Source of the DNA: Acanthopleura granulata
Lineage: Eukaryota; Mollusca; Polyplacophora; Chitonida; Chitonidae
DNA: 64,000 nt
Assembly: GCA_016165875.1 (NCBI GenBank)
Contig: JABBOT010000080.1
Location: forward strand, 44,381,272-44,445,271
Direction of reading: 5' to 3'
This document shows, one piece after another, positions 12,274 through 25,622 of this stretch. A model generated the notes under the pieces. It ran no database searches and was not told where the DNA came from. It saw only the letters and a list, made by a program, of their open reading frames with translations. Position 1 is the stretch's first letter. Every line of letters starts with the position of its first letter. The translations under genes were made by a program, and so were the position numbers.

Positions 12274-12718
12274 ATGGCAGTGAAATGCAGGCGCCAAGGG
12301 TCAAGCGCTAGGGTTTGCCCTGCCTCCCCAGTAACCTTGCTATTGCTTTTTGGCTTGTTGTGCATTGAGTTGTGCCACGGCAAAAAGAATGCCAAATACC
12401 GTGGTTTATCAAAGGAAAAGCCTTTTGTAATGCGGGGCCGATACGGAAACTATACATGGCCCGAAAGAGAATTGTCGGCGCGAATTGACGGGGATATCAT
12501 GATCGGGGCCCTGCATATGATACACGAGAGGAGCGAGGATAAAATTTGCGGACCCATCATGCCTCAGGGCGGAATACAGGCCCTGGAAGTCATGCTGTAC
12601 ACGCTCGACCACATTAACAACAATAACATTCTGCCGGGCATCACTTTGGGTGTTTTGGCCAAAGACGATTGTGATCGGGACATCTATGGCCTGGAGCAAT
12701 CTGTAGACTTCATACGGG
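12274..12718 (+). CDS. mGluR-like class C GPCR, exon 1 (N-terminus, signal peptide, start of Venus-flytrap domain)
   Basis: Seen: an ATG at 12274 with G at -3 and G at +4 opens 148 codons plus one base, ending at a GGG|GTAAGT donor. An in-frame TAA at 12232 lies upstream and no ATG falls between, so this start is favoured. Residues 1-36 form a signal peptide: basic n-region, hydrophobic core around VTLLLLFGLLCIEL (20-33), likely cleavage after CHG. N59-Y-T is a glycosylation sequon. Family landmarks are ARIDGDIMIGALHMIHE (69-85), Cys92 (mGluR1 Cys67), GIQALEVML (100-108), Cys133 (mGluR1 Cys109) and LEQSVDFIR (140-148). Known: in mGluRs this segment is part of lobe 1 of the extracellular amino-acid-binding domain of a G-protein-coupled receptor. 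Odd: GIQ is followed by Ala103 where glutamate-binding mGluRs have Arg, and Gly99 replaces Tyr74 of mGluR1. Family assignment is secure; subgroup is inferred. Confidence 0.93.
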
Positions 12719-12779
12719 GTAAGTATTGAGTGGTCTTCTTATGTCAGAGTGTTGCTATACACAGAATGCAGTGTCGATT

Positions 12780-12945
12780 AAATAAACCGAACATAGGGTG
12801 GGTTAAATACACCGAATACGGGGTGAGTCAAATGCAGAGAACATAGTATGAGTTAAACACACAGAAGACAGAATGAGTTAAATACACAGAACGTACTATG
12901 AGTTAACTGTACAGAGTTACACAAGAAATAGTATGATTTAAACGT
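12780..12945. repeat. 25-bp minisatellite 60 bases after the exon 1 donor
   Basis: GAGTTAAA-type cores sit at 12800, 12825, 12850, 12875 and 12900, an exact 25-base period, with a diverged unit at 12935. The unit is close to TATGAGTTAAACACACAGAA plus five bases. Confidence 0.9.
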
Positions 12946-14979
12946 CATGCAATGCAATAAAACAGACAAATGTAATGTAACTCCTCTGCCTGTCTATGAA
13001 GGCACTTGACACGTGTAGAGTTACCAAAATTGTAGACCTCTTCAGTAACATGACAGACATGTAACGCTTTTACAGAATGCAATGTGAACAATAACAGACT
13101 GTCTGATGGTGTTTACCTTTAGTCGGAGGTAAAATGGCAAGCTGTGAAATAAGCATTTGTGGCATGTGTGTTCTGCATGGTAACACAGAAAACCCGTCAA
13201 CAGTCTGTTCATTCATGAAACACTGCTATGTTTAGTGAAGCTTGTGTGTATTTCCATTACCTTGTGTAGGGAATGGTTGAAAAGATACATAAAGTGCTTG
13301 GGCCCTCTCAGCACTATTATATTCAGCACTATCTTATTTTATAATACGCGTAATGTAAACATCAGTCGATAAATGCCTACTTCTGTGCCTGCTTTGTGCA
13401 CATGGTGAACTGCAACACGAAACCTTCAAACGAGTTATAAACGGTGTGTGTGTTGGGCAGGCATAATCAGCCTAAAAATCATCGAAAGCAAATCTCGAAG
13501 GTGGCCGTATTGATTTGATGAATAAACATGGACAAAAATTTAATGTATGCTACTTGGACAATTTTTGTACTCAGATTTCGTCTCACAATCCGCAGCTTCT
13601 GAGGAAAAACTGTGTTCAAATCCTAATAACAGGAAAGCCTATCCTTATTTTTTGTTCAATGTGGTGTGGTTTTATGTCTCATTTAATTTAAAACTTTTTT
13701 TAATGGCATGTCACGCTGACATCTGTCACACTGACAACTGTAAAATGTCTTATATATGGCCTGTTTTGACCTCTTTCCATCTACAGCCGCCGCTACTTGA
13801 ACATGAAAAAAACACACACGCACACGACCATAACCTTCAAAATGCCCATCAGCATTTATAATTCATTACTCGTCTGTGAATCTTAGCCACTAACAGACAT
13901 GAAATGGAGAAAACTAAGTATATCATTTATTAAAGACTTAGACTGTGTGCTGTCCTGTGCTGATTAGGGTGCCAGACAACTGTGGCTCTCCCCTGCTCGC
14001 TAGTCTCTGGTGAAACAGTCAGGGCAGCTGGTCAGACAAGATAAGACGCATGGACGCATGTGTAGCAGTGATTCCTCATCCACGCCTCACGCCCTTATAT
14101 ATCAGGGTTGTCTCCCAAGGCTTATCCACAAGTGCGGATATCGGTTCTATATAAGCATTTACTACTCCCCAAGGCTGTTTATCCTATGTGAAAAACAGTG
14201 TTTTATCACGGTACCAGAAAGTACACATCTGAGTCCCTTGACGTTTTTTTTATGTCATTCTCATTAAATGAAAGATATATGAAGGACTTTTCTAAATGCG
14301 CCTCATCACAGACATAAAGGAAATGCTTTCGCGCGTTACTGGTGGCAAGGTTGCAGCAGATATATTTGCAGTTTTACCTGGGCAATGCCAGAGCTATCGT
14401 ATCTGCCACACGAAAGTCCCTAGTTGTCTAACATATAAGTTTTTGTGCCTTGCAGTTTTTCTAGTGGCAAGATACATGAAACCACTAATGATATGTGGAC
14501 GTGTCTTATCTGAATGTATTGCTATATCCACAGCACTTGCATGAAGTATGGGCCGTGCAGAAAGTGGTTGAACACAATCTATCATGCAAAGAGTTTGGAC
14601 AAATTTTAATACCAGCTCTAGTCAGCATGTTGTTAACAGCGGAGCAACGGTTTTTCATCTGTACCATTTTCATTCACATATACGACGTGAATACATGTAG
14701 TAATGGGAAATGTCTTTCTGTGCTTTTTGAACAATATCTAGCGTGAGGTTCTTTTTTTAATTTTTCAGATGATATAGGGTTGCATTTGGGATAAGAAGTT
14801 TTGAATTTGAATTCCCGTGTAAACCACACGGTAAATTCTTCAGCCATTCCATTTGAGTTACAATCCGTCCATTGTATTCATAATGACTAGTCCAGATCCA
14901 GGGTGATCAATACAGCCCGGGCCGATTATTGTGATAGAAAAATAAAATCCGGGCGTAGAGGGTGGAATAATATCAGGAA

Positions 14980-15265
14980 GAAGTTTTCTTGACACGAGTT
15001 CTGATTAAACAAGAACACCACATCAGGCAAGGCTGTTTTTAGACAGATAGAGCTGGATTTGAACATGTGACCTCAGTGACGACGAAAACACATTCGAGTG
15101 CAACTTGTAAAGGCCACGTGGTAAGAGGCATCGTATTTTAGATTTCACAAAACTACAGTTAATCCAAAAATGTATCTTTTGCGGTCAAGACGGCCACCTC
15201 GGTACGATATGGTTGAAATATTGTTGATGTGGCGTAAAGCCATAATCATTCACTTTACAACAGTT
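14980..15265 (+). repeat. SINE-like element
   Basis: It contains a reverse B-box-like GGATTTGAACATGTGACC near 15055 and ends in ATATGGTTGAAATATTGTTG then ATGTGGCGTAAAGCCATAAT and CATTCAC, an ending I associate with a common mollusc SINE. Boundaries are approximate. Confidence 0.5.
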
Positions 15266-18200
15266 ACCTGTACGTGCGATTGTTGGCCACTGTTGTCACT
15301 GTTTTAGATTTTATTCTTTATGCTGTGGTTCTTTATATTGTCATGACAGTTATTGTCAATTGACTAGTAGGACATCCACTTGAAATGAGCTGAATCCTAC
15401 ATTTGTCTTTTTGCAGACTCCTTGGCTTGAATTTATTTCCACATTACGCCGAAATGTTGTCAGGTTAAGCTATTTACAAGTTTATGAAAAGGATGCTGCT
15501 CTCTCATATCGGCACCACATCATTTGTAGCTCTATAGGATCCGGGGACGAGTGTGCTCTTCTTGCCGCTCTAAACTCCCTGGAAATCTTACCGTAGTTGC
15601 AGGATTATAGCCTGGCTGTATTCTTTAACAGAATTACAAGACTGTACAGTGATCTGAAGAAAAAGACGTACTGATTCTATAGACGAACGGAAAGCTTGCA
15701 CGATGTTTTTTCTCCAGAAAATACCTTTTTACATTACAACCGTTGTCTAGTATATTGTTTCTGTCTTTTCGCATTCGTTAAGAAAAAATATGCTGGTCGT
15801 AACAGAAATCTGCCTTAGACATGCCTGCCTCATACAGAGCTTCAGTCATTTCAGAAAGATATGTTTTGCTCAAACCAAATAATCAGCGGCTGATTGACAA
15901 CATTGTCAATTGATTGAGCTGATTGAGCATTACGTGCTGAATGGAGTGGTTATTGAACTGAGGGGCTCGATACCCAACATTAATGTAATATTAATCTACC
16001 AAAATAGAGGCACCCTGTTTGATAAGTTGCCAATTTGTTTTACAACAACTTTCCTTCAACACAAAACTTAAAAGCATTCAAGACAGCAGTAATACCTGCC
16101 AGAAGACCTTCCAATAATGTAGACATTTAATTTTGATAATATTGAGTAGACAAGGCATAGTGAATGCGTGTAACTTGAGAAACATCCAGTGTGGCTTCAT
16201 CCTCCACCCATCCATTTTACAATGGTTAGCATTCAAGCACATCGTTGTTGTTAACTATTTACTCAAGCTCTCATGCTTCCTTGCGTATGAATACCCCAGC
16301 CCCAACCGGATGAGAAATCGGTAATAGTTTAAAGGAGAAATATTTAATTTTTTCTGCCAGAACGTATATTTCTTCGAATTCTTACAGACCAAGGGTTTAC
16401 ATAAGATTCACAAAATCAGGGTTCTTCACATTTCGACACGTAAAAAGCATGCATGTAAAGTTATATGTAAAGGACACAAGTTTTTCAAATCTGTCAGTTT
16501 CTTTACTTCAGTTGCTCGGGAACAAACACTAATTGTTCAGCCTCGTAGACCAGGACTACAACTCTGAAAAACGATAATCTACGCATGTTTGTTTGGATGT
16601 TGCGGTTAGTATAACTGTAATTGTCCGAAGAGGGTTAAAAAAGTCAAAATATGGAAATTATTATATTTTAGTTGTGGTTACTCGGAGTTTTGACTTTAAT
16701 TCATTTTGGTTATTGTCTACCGTTTAGTGTCAGATTCTGACAAAGGATTTCCCTGATTGCCTTGCTTGCATTGCTCTCGATCCGGGCTATGGTGTTAGGA
16801 AGTGATCCACAGCTCTATTATGGTTTTAAAGTAGTCTCACATGAAGCTCATTGGAGATCGATTGCTCTCCTCCAGTTTTTTACAGGAAGCCTGGTCTGCG
16901 TGTGAAAAGCTGTGTCTCATGTGGTGAAGTCCGCCAGGTAGTTGCCTAAAGCTGGTGGTTTACACTGGGCAATTAATCAGTTGATTGCTTTGATCACTCA
17001 TTTGGTGGTTTCGTGCGGACATCGCGAGTTCAAGGTTTGAACATCTCGGACGATGTCGTGACTTCTACATTTTGGTGTAAAAGACATTGACGACACAAAA
17101 CACTCAAAAAATGAGTAAAGCATGTTCTATACTTTGCTTAGGTGAGGCTACCGAGTTTAGTATGTGTGATAACATTGACACACAAAGCCCGATGCTCCAA
17201 AACAACAACAGTTTTCTCCGCTTGGCACATCTGGGGCGGCTACATAATTTTCCATTCGGCGTGATATTCAGGATTCGTTGGTTATTATTCCGCAGCAACT
17301 TCCTGGCCCATCATTAAATAATAAAGTTTAAAAACGTTTTCACAATTGCGTCTACTACGGGCTTTCTTGTGGTTAATGGTCTTGGCTTGAAGACTTATGT
17401 GCTGTGTTAGTAACTAAATCGCCTATTTTATAGCATGCCTGTGACTGTATTCGCGTCGGCAACAGCTGGTATTACGATGAGTAGAATCACGATTAAGGCG
17501 AGGATTTCATTCCTCTTTGTAACAGTAACTTTCCAAATGGCACAGCACAAAAATATTAATGGTAATCACTTGGCAATTTTGTGGCGAAAAAGTTTGGAGC
17601 TTTGGATGAAAAATAGTCCTTCTCACGCAATATCACCGCCTAGAGCAGAATGTCTTTTGAGTGAGTTTAAGATATAAAACCATATGGGAATCTGAGTGTG
17701 GATTTCGAAGGAAAAGCCGGCGCCTTCTGTAGACGAAAACCTTTATGGTGTGTAAAAAACACATCGCTTCTATGCTGTTGGTGTGTTATGTAACCAACTT
17801 GGATGTTGACGATAATCAAGTCTAATCCTCGTCCTTTGTCAAGCTGTATTTGGCTTACTTGTCGCATTCCAGAGTGTTGCAGACTCAGCTCCGCCACAAG
17901 AACACTGCGGAGTCGCTCATTGGGAAACAACACTGCCGTCTCCACCTGCAAATCAATGAGAAACATTTTTGGCAAAAAGTTAGCGAGGTAGTAAAATGTT
18001 TGAATATGCAACGCTCTTGTTTGGCCAGATCCTTGGTATGTTCAAAGGCGCACTGAATTTTTTGTAAGATAATTATAACCAAAAAATCAGAAACTAAATT
18101 TCCCTGTGCACTTGTAAAGATTTATATTAAAATACTTAACTGATAAGTTTCACAAGGAAAACTTCCACAATGTTTTGCAATTTCAAGACAAGTTTGTTGC

Positions 18201-19699
18201 CAACATTATGATTTGTAAGAAATGAAAAGAGTTGCAGTTCGCCTTTAACTTAAGATATGTGGAAGAGGAGAAAAGCTTATAGCGGTGTAGCTCAGTCGAT
18301 ATATCCTATGTGAAACGTGGCTGTTAAAATAACAATTAAATTTAAAATGACCCAGTTAAACATAAGCCATTGAAACAAAAGCGATGTAATAATTTCGTAA
18401 CGAATCGAAGCAATACTGTGCTCACTGATTTTTGACGTCAAACCTAAATCAATTAAATTGATTGTTGTAAGATGAAGCCTCATTGGTACTGACGTGGTCT
18501 TACAAAGGTATTACATTTTTCTGTAAAACAGCCAAGTGGATATTCATAAACAGCCCTATTACAGATCGATTGGCACTGAGAAGAGATTCCTTCTGCAGGC
18601 GAAAAAAAGATAACCATCGGCCACGGTTATGCGTCGTTTTGAATTAACTTGCTTTGTGGAGTGTCTTTTTGATTCTCTGTCATCAGTTTCCTAGGTCATG
18701 TCAAAGAAGAGGGCAGATTATGATGTACTTAGCCCGGAGTCCCTCTTCAATTCAATAGGGATGTTTTTAACAAGATCCTATGTTCATTTTTCCCATTTTC
18801 CACTTCCCCATTACATATGAGGGAGTTTAGACGAGATGTCTATTTCCCCTGTCGTGACACCTCGAGCTGTGGCTGTATTACCTCAAAGCTGAAATTTTTC
18901 TCAAAAGAAGAAGCTCACTATTGTTCTCTAACCATCCACTGGGGAGCAAATTGAAAATTTCCATAAAGAGAAAATGCCTGGGCACGAACACAGGAGCGTC
19001 TCCTGTGTCATAATGTTAAGGCATTAAGCTATGGCCACCGGCAATGATTTGGCCTCCACAGCCACAGCGGTTTGCCTTACTCTACGGCGGATACAGATAT
19101 GAGCCGCCTTGTTATTTCACGACACTCAGTACTGTACTCAGGACAGGTAGCTGCTGTACACGTTCGTTTACCAGAATATTAGCATGTAACATGCATTGTA
19201 AAATGACTGACGCCCAACGCGTTTAATGAGTGAATAAACTTCAAATAAGAGTGTTTAATAAATATACATATGTATTTAAGTATTAAACATAAACTAAATC
19301 ATGTATGTAGGCCTATATTATAATGCTACACACATATACTAAGTGTTTATTAATATCTGATGCATGAAAGTGCGTATAATTTAAACATAGAAATTTAGAG
19401 TATACAGCCTAAGCCCACTGGTCTAATATGTTGGGGGATATTGTCTTAAGTAATTCTTATTGTCTTAATTTTTTAGTATGGGATATAATTGAACAACAGC
19501 CAATCAGGGCGTTTTTTTTTTTCTTGGTTTTTTGGTTGTTGTTGTTACGCAAATTTTCGACGCTCGAATCTGTGCAGTCTTGGATCCTCAGCGAAACACC
19601 CGTCAAGTATTGTCTATCGGTTGATCGGCTGTAGAGAAAGGCAGTGCACAGACATATTTACAGAGACGAAGAGACAAGCCTTCCATCATGTGCAGTTAG

Positions 19700-19870
19700 T
19701 TTTCCCCGACTCGTGGTGAAGAGAATTCGAATCCAGCCCTTGATGATTGGGTTATGATGCATCCGGTAAGAAATTTTGGCAGGGACTTGGCCAGGTACCG
19801 TTATCTCCCACACGTTATGCTCTGTCCGTCTCCATGGATGTCACATAGACTTGAGAGCTGGAAACAAGAA
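19700..19870 (+). repeat. Possible SINE fragment
   Basis: AGAATTCGAATCCAGCCCTT resembles a B box with flank; GGCAGGGACTTGGCCAGGTA and GTTATCTCCCACACG follow. It has no tail and no clear ends, so it is weakly supported. Confidence 0.35.
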
Positions 19871-22800
19871 CTGAGTAAACATATGAACAAATAAAACCAG
19901 CCATCCAAACTAAGGCACACTCATTTGCGACCATGTTGTGTTTTTAATTTTTATCCCGTAATGCACACAACCCGTGCATGGCTGTATTGTTCAAGTGTAT
20001 TCCATGTAACCGAACGGTACCAGATCATGGACACAGCATCAAAGCTACTCACGACATTCAAATTGATGTTGTTACCTACATATGCCTATATGCCAATTGC
20101 TTGATTATCGGATGAAAGAGGAGAAATCCGAATCTGAAAATGAAGTAAAAGTATATTACATATTGGAGGAGAGTTTTTCACTCACCTGGTGCAGGAATGT
20201 TCTAATTAGGCCTGATAACTCGGGCATCACATAAACGGGTTAATCCGCACAGCCATAAAATCAATAACTACTGTCATTGATTGATTAATTCACCTTATGT
20301 AGACAAGCTTAGTGAAGCGTAAGGAACCAGACTGAAATATATAAGGAAGCATCAAAGGCAGTCCGAGTATATGTTCGTTTTACGTAATAAGGAGAATTTA
20401 CTTGTGGTGTGCAAATGTCGGATTTGACGCCTTGATTCCTCCCTGCATTATCTCAGTGGACAAATGACGCATCTTAAGGAACTCTGTATTTTAGTCGCAT
20501 AGTTGTTATAAAACCTCTGCTAGTGAATTCTTTGTGGCTGTCACTGATCTGAAAAACAGTCAACAGAAAACAAGTTAAACAGGAAGTTTTAATAAAATAT
20601 TAGCGACATTTTGATTGACTGACGTTAACTCCCCTAGGATTCAAGTGTTTATGCTTGTAATGAAAGGATTCGTTGCTGATACCTAACAAGATCAGTTAAC
20701 TGAAACTCAATCACATATATTAGATGCTAGATGGCACTACACACTTGGCTTAATGACGAGCCGAATTAAGGAACATGTTGGAGGGGAAATATCCATGTTA
20801 TGTAATTTGAGCCCATGACAGGGTCTGTAGAATCAAACGCCACATTTGCGTCGGTGTGACGAGTGTGTAACTCGAAGTTTTGTGACCTGCTGTCCATCAG
20901 TCAGAACAACGTGATAAAAAATGATATCTAGTTATTAACCGAATCGAGTGGAAATCTGACCAATGACTTTAGTACATGGTAAAATTTGAAGACTTCTGGC
21001 AACGTCTTTAGTTCTATTAATACAGGGAAGACTTGACTCTTGTGACTGGAGTATATTTAGGTTAATTGGGTGGGATGTTCTGACAGGGCTAGCAGCGTGC
21101 CGGAGATGGAGCAGGAACTATGATAGCTCGTATCGGAACAATATCGCTGAACTCCAATATTAAAATTGATAAGCTGGTGGCGGATTGAACGTATTCTGCT
21201 AGCCGAATGACATCTACACAGTCTTAACATGGCATGCCGGATTACAAAGCCTCTGAGGTTCACCGACTCGTGCGCATGTGTATGAAACTTTGCAACCTGA
21301 GGGAGTGGGGAACGGCGAGGGATGGAAGGTGATCATTTTTTCTCCCAGATGACTGATAGGTTATCTGTGGAGCATTACACAGATATCACTTCATTTGGCA
21401 AGCTAGAGTTGATAGAGGTGTCGTAGTTTTCTTCCATGAGACGACTTTTAGATCGATTCGAGCTTCGGAATTTTGGAAAACAGCAAAAGAAAAGAAAAGA
21501 ATAAAACGTCCAAAAATAAAGAGCAAGATGTTGGTGGGTTTTGAATAAAATTTGGTGCACTCAAAAAAAGCCACTTTCTTTTACTTATTCAAAATTGTTT
21601 CTGTGTGAAGCAGTTGGTTAGAACGTTGTCAGGGCTAAATATTAATTTACCACAATAGACTTTGTGAAGTTAGATATCACGTTTGTCTTGACAACAATGA
21701 CGTCATTTATAGCTGCGGACATAGCTGAAAGAATTTCGATGTGGTTTCCAAGAATGCATCTGACGTTGACGTCTATGACTTATACACTGGGCTTTGGGCA
21801 GACGGATTGAACGGTCACTTTGAGACCTAGCCTATATATCATCTCTAGTTATAACTCAAGCGGATTCAGACTTTGAACACTGTACACAAGACCATCTTCA
21901 ATGATAAAACTTCCGGAGCCAAACCCTTGATTTCCAGCACGTTCCTCAATATACAATGACGCAGTGATTGTGGCATAGCCATTGTCCAGATAGATATCAA
22001 GGTAGCCGGTAAAAGAGAGAGGGTCAGTTCTGTATTGATCCGTGTACTGGTGTGTAAGGGTATAAATAGTGCCTAACGTGGATATCTCTCAGGAAAGGAT
22101 CAAACTAACTGCATATACGCTCAGATGCTCCCTTCCCTTACCGCCCCTCCCCGCCCGTCCTTTACAGCGTTGGTATAGGTTTCAGTGGGCTTCACACACA
22201 ACACTACAACTTGCAACCACCATACATCACATTTACAAGTCGCGGATATGTGTAACGTTTCCTTCGTACAATGATCAGCTTGTTGAATGGTTACTTTGAC
22301 TACGGTCGCCATTGTGCCACCCTTATTACCCTAAAAATTAGCTCATTTACACAAAGTCAAACAAGTCTCGTAATATAAATGGGTTATAAATTCGGGGAAA
22401 CATTTCCTTATGTGATCAAGAAATCATGCAGGTGGCTTTAAACGCGGCGCTATATGCAAAATTTAAAACATTATTTGACCTTTCACGATACCTTTAACAT
22501 CAGATCTTACAGATTCGATCCCAGTTTCGTAGGCGATTAGTTTGATTCGGATCCTTCATTACCATATGTGTTAATCAGTATATCTGCGTCAACTCTTAAC
22601 ACCTTAAGTTGTACTTAGCGATCTGGGCCGTTTGCCGACTGATAAAGCTGCTCAGCGTCATTCTCGTTCCAAAACAAGGCGAGCATAATTTTGTCTCCCA
22701 CTTCTCCCACGTCATAGATTGATCTCCCTACCCTAATACACCACTGATTTGTCAAACAGGTCAGTGCCCATTCGAATTAGGTCCAAAGAAGCACATTGAC

Positions 22801-22911
22801 ACGAAGGATTTATCAAATCCCTGGAGAAAAATATCCGGTATTATTAGTTTTCCTGATGAATGATAGAAAACTTGGCCCGGGCTTGGTCTCGCATAATTGT
22901 CTCTTGGAGGT

Positions 22912-22946
22912 TGAGGGAGGGTGGAGGGGGGGGGGAATGGGCGGGT
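22912..22946 (+). other. G-quadruplex candidate in intron 1
   Basis: Five or more G-runs in 35 bases: GGG-A-GGG-TGGA-G10-AAT-GGG-C-GGG. This meets the usual four-run rule with short loops and lies on the sense strand, so it could fold in the pre-mRNA as well as in DNA. Confidence 0.6.
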
Positions 22947-23887
22947 TTGGTTTGTAGCGATTTCACTAAAACAGATCTGTTAACAAGCCACAGCCATTCT
23001 CACCCCAGAGGCTATAAACGAAGCTAACAAGCAACCGGGAAATCAATCGGTATATGACAATGAACACTAGCAATTGATCAACACAATGTTCAAGCAATCA
23101 CAAGACCATTGTTATCTACACCTGGTTAAACTTTTTCACTGTACTTTATATATAGCCGTTAATCATAGCCGTTTGTGAGTGAAATGAAAGTGCTTTTGTT
23201 GATAATCTGCCTGTAAGCTTCTTGCTGTAAATTATACCATCCCATAAGATAAGATGAATGCCACTTTTTCCAGGTATGTGGTTGACTGTCTCCTCTATAG
23301 GATCATTTCTAGCATTCAGAGATCTGATATGCTATCATAGTACTGTTGGATGTTGGAACTTCATCATTTCGGTTCGATTCCACTTAAGTCTCAGTTGTAC
23401 ATCTGATACGTTTTTTGTTTGTCTTTCAACAATTCAAATTGGTGCAATGAGTAATTCCGAAGAAACGTTCTTCAGGGAAACATGGAATGTATACTTAAAG
23501 ATATTTAGTACCCGCATTAACATGTGAAAAGGATTGTTCCAAGTTTCAACTCGTTTTACCCACTAGTAAGATCCAATAGGACGCGACGATACTTGCACAC
23601 ATATGGAAAACAAAGATTCGTTAATCCCACGATTATGTCAACCGTTGCCAGTTCGAATAGAAAAAGAACACCTCATTTTTTCAGTGTTGACGTAGCTATT
23701 GCCTATTCCTGAGGTAAAATCCCATAAGACAGTGTAACAGCATTTTAGAACCAGCAGAAAACAATATATTTTTATTAGTAGATGCAATTTGACGAGAACA
23801 CTTACGTGTTGTTCATTGGAGGACACTGGTTCTGTATGAGTAGTGCACCGTAGCCCATCAGTAGCTCGATGAATATGAGTGTGCTTG

Positions 23888-23900
23888 GGTGTGTGCGTGT

Positions 23901-23942
<42 letters not shown>
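23888..23942 (+). repeat. (GT)n microsatellite
   Basis: About 55 bases of GT with two interruptions (GC, AT) near the start. It should be length-polymorphic. ORFs crossing it on both strands are artefacts of the repeat. Confidence 0.97.
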
Positions 23943-23943
<1 letters not shown>

Positions 23944-25499
23944 CTATCCCGCATATCCTGTGAAAGGCATTCACATGCACTACTGGATACAACCTGCAGT
24001 AACTTAGCATGTACGGAAGCTTGTGAGAATAGAAACCGTGACAAACCTGCGGACCATCAGCTTTCTCCTTATTTCTCATGGGAAATGTCAGTCGCTGCGT
24101 GTTCGGCATGCGGGCTTGGAACACTCTGTGAGGTCAAATACAAAAACTAGCTCCAGAACGAGTCTATTTGCCTGTTGACAAAGGTTATTTTGTCCACGAA
24201 AACATTGTCCGATCCCGCTGGAGCAAACAAAAAGTCAGAAATGGGTCGTAGATTTAACTTTATGGGACAAATTGGCCATCCCGATTGCCTGAACAGTGAG
24301 ATCACTTGATGACATCAGCATCAGAATCACCAGTGTATTGAAAGTTTTGCTGAACAAATGTAGGCCTAAAAAGGCCTATACATTCCATGTGTAGTGGTGC
24401 AGTGCATAATGACTTTGGTATCGATCGTAAACACCGCACCTGGCTATGCTACCACTCTGAACTGCCAATTGCGTGACACAGAAGTTTGTCAGCATAATTG
24501 CGATACTTGCTAGAAAATGTATTGAATGAACAGCACGAAATCTTGTTATCAAAGAGAAAGAATTCTATGTCGTCTTTTGACCTTCATGACCAGTGTGTTT
24601 ACGTGGTATGTTTAGTGTACATATAAGTCTGGCATGATATTTTCAAAACCTTTCTTTTGAAGAGTTCCTGTAGGTAGTGTATCAATAGCTTTCTGGTGTG
24701 TCTGGCTGGCAAGTGCTTGTGCCATGTACTCAATAGGTTGTTTAACTGTGGTTATTATGCGCACTTTTAATGATTTTGTCACTTTCTGAGAGACTGCAAC
24801 GGTGACGGTAACGAGCTTGTTGGATTATGTATATAAAACAGTGTATAATGATGTTTCCAGCGTCTTGCCTGACACTCAAGGAGCGTGTGTTTTGCCTGCT
24901 TTCATCGGAATGACGTTTCACCACTATATTTACAGAATTGTCGATGAATAGTTCTCTTACAAATATGACAAATAAACATGACGCGATAAGGTCATCCTGT
25001 TGCTGGTAACAACGTCAAATCTGAAGGTAAACATAAACATCACGAACGAACTACACCTGGCTTCAAGATGTTCAGTACTGTGGGGGTTACGTGGATAAAA
25101 TTAGGAGAATGAGTCGAACACATGTAAATGCGCGTAACACTCTCGCTGACATGGGTAGTAGGTGAATGAGCTTGAAGCAGCATGCTTGATGGCAGGAACT
25201 CCTTCGTCAGTGAGCTGCGATTGGGTTCCCCACTTTTTATGGTAAATGATACAAATGATACACCCAAATTTAATAAAAAAAGTGAAAGTATGGAACGGAG
25301 AACATTGTCAACAGAAAACAAGTTTGCCCTAGCAACGTTATCTTTCATTCTTTTCTGTGAAACGTTTTCCTCCATAGAGTAGGGTTCATACAGCAGAGAG
25401 GAAGTCTATAAGCACTACATTATATCGTTATGTGTAGATTGAAAACGCCCAATCTGGGCGAAAAATGTTGAGCGATCAAGCCTATAATAGAAATAAAGC

Positions 25500-25622
25500 T
25501 TAGCGCAGCGGAATGAACCAGAAGCCGCTCACCAATGCGTTGGCTGTCAGTTCAAATCCAGCTCATTCTGGCTTCGTCTCCGGTCGTACGCGGGAAGATC
25601 TGCTAGATAGATAAATAAATAA
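25500..25622 (+). repeat. Truncated (ATTT)n SINE, opposite orientation
   Basis: ACCAATGCGTTGGCTGTCAG, TTCAAATCCAGCTCATTCTGGC and CCGGTCGTACGCGGGAAG are the reverse complement of the 43.2 kb copy, ending in AGATAAATAAATAAG. Confidence 0.65.

Noticed and set aside
17667..18011. 114-codon frame on the minus strand in intron 1
   Set aside because: It reads smoothly but I recognise no family and see no gene structure; left out as a gene.
18282..18310. tRNA-like start (GGTGTAGCTCAGTCGATA)
   Set aside because: Only the D-arm region matches. No B box, anticodon arm or closing acceptor stem follows.
23802..24150. Frames on both strands across the (GT)n run
   Set aside because: They exist only because the dinucleotide repeat contains no stop codons.
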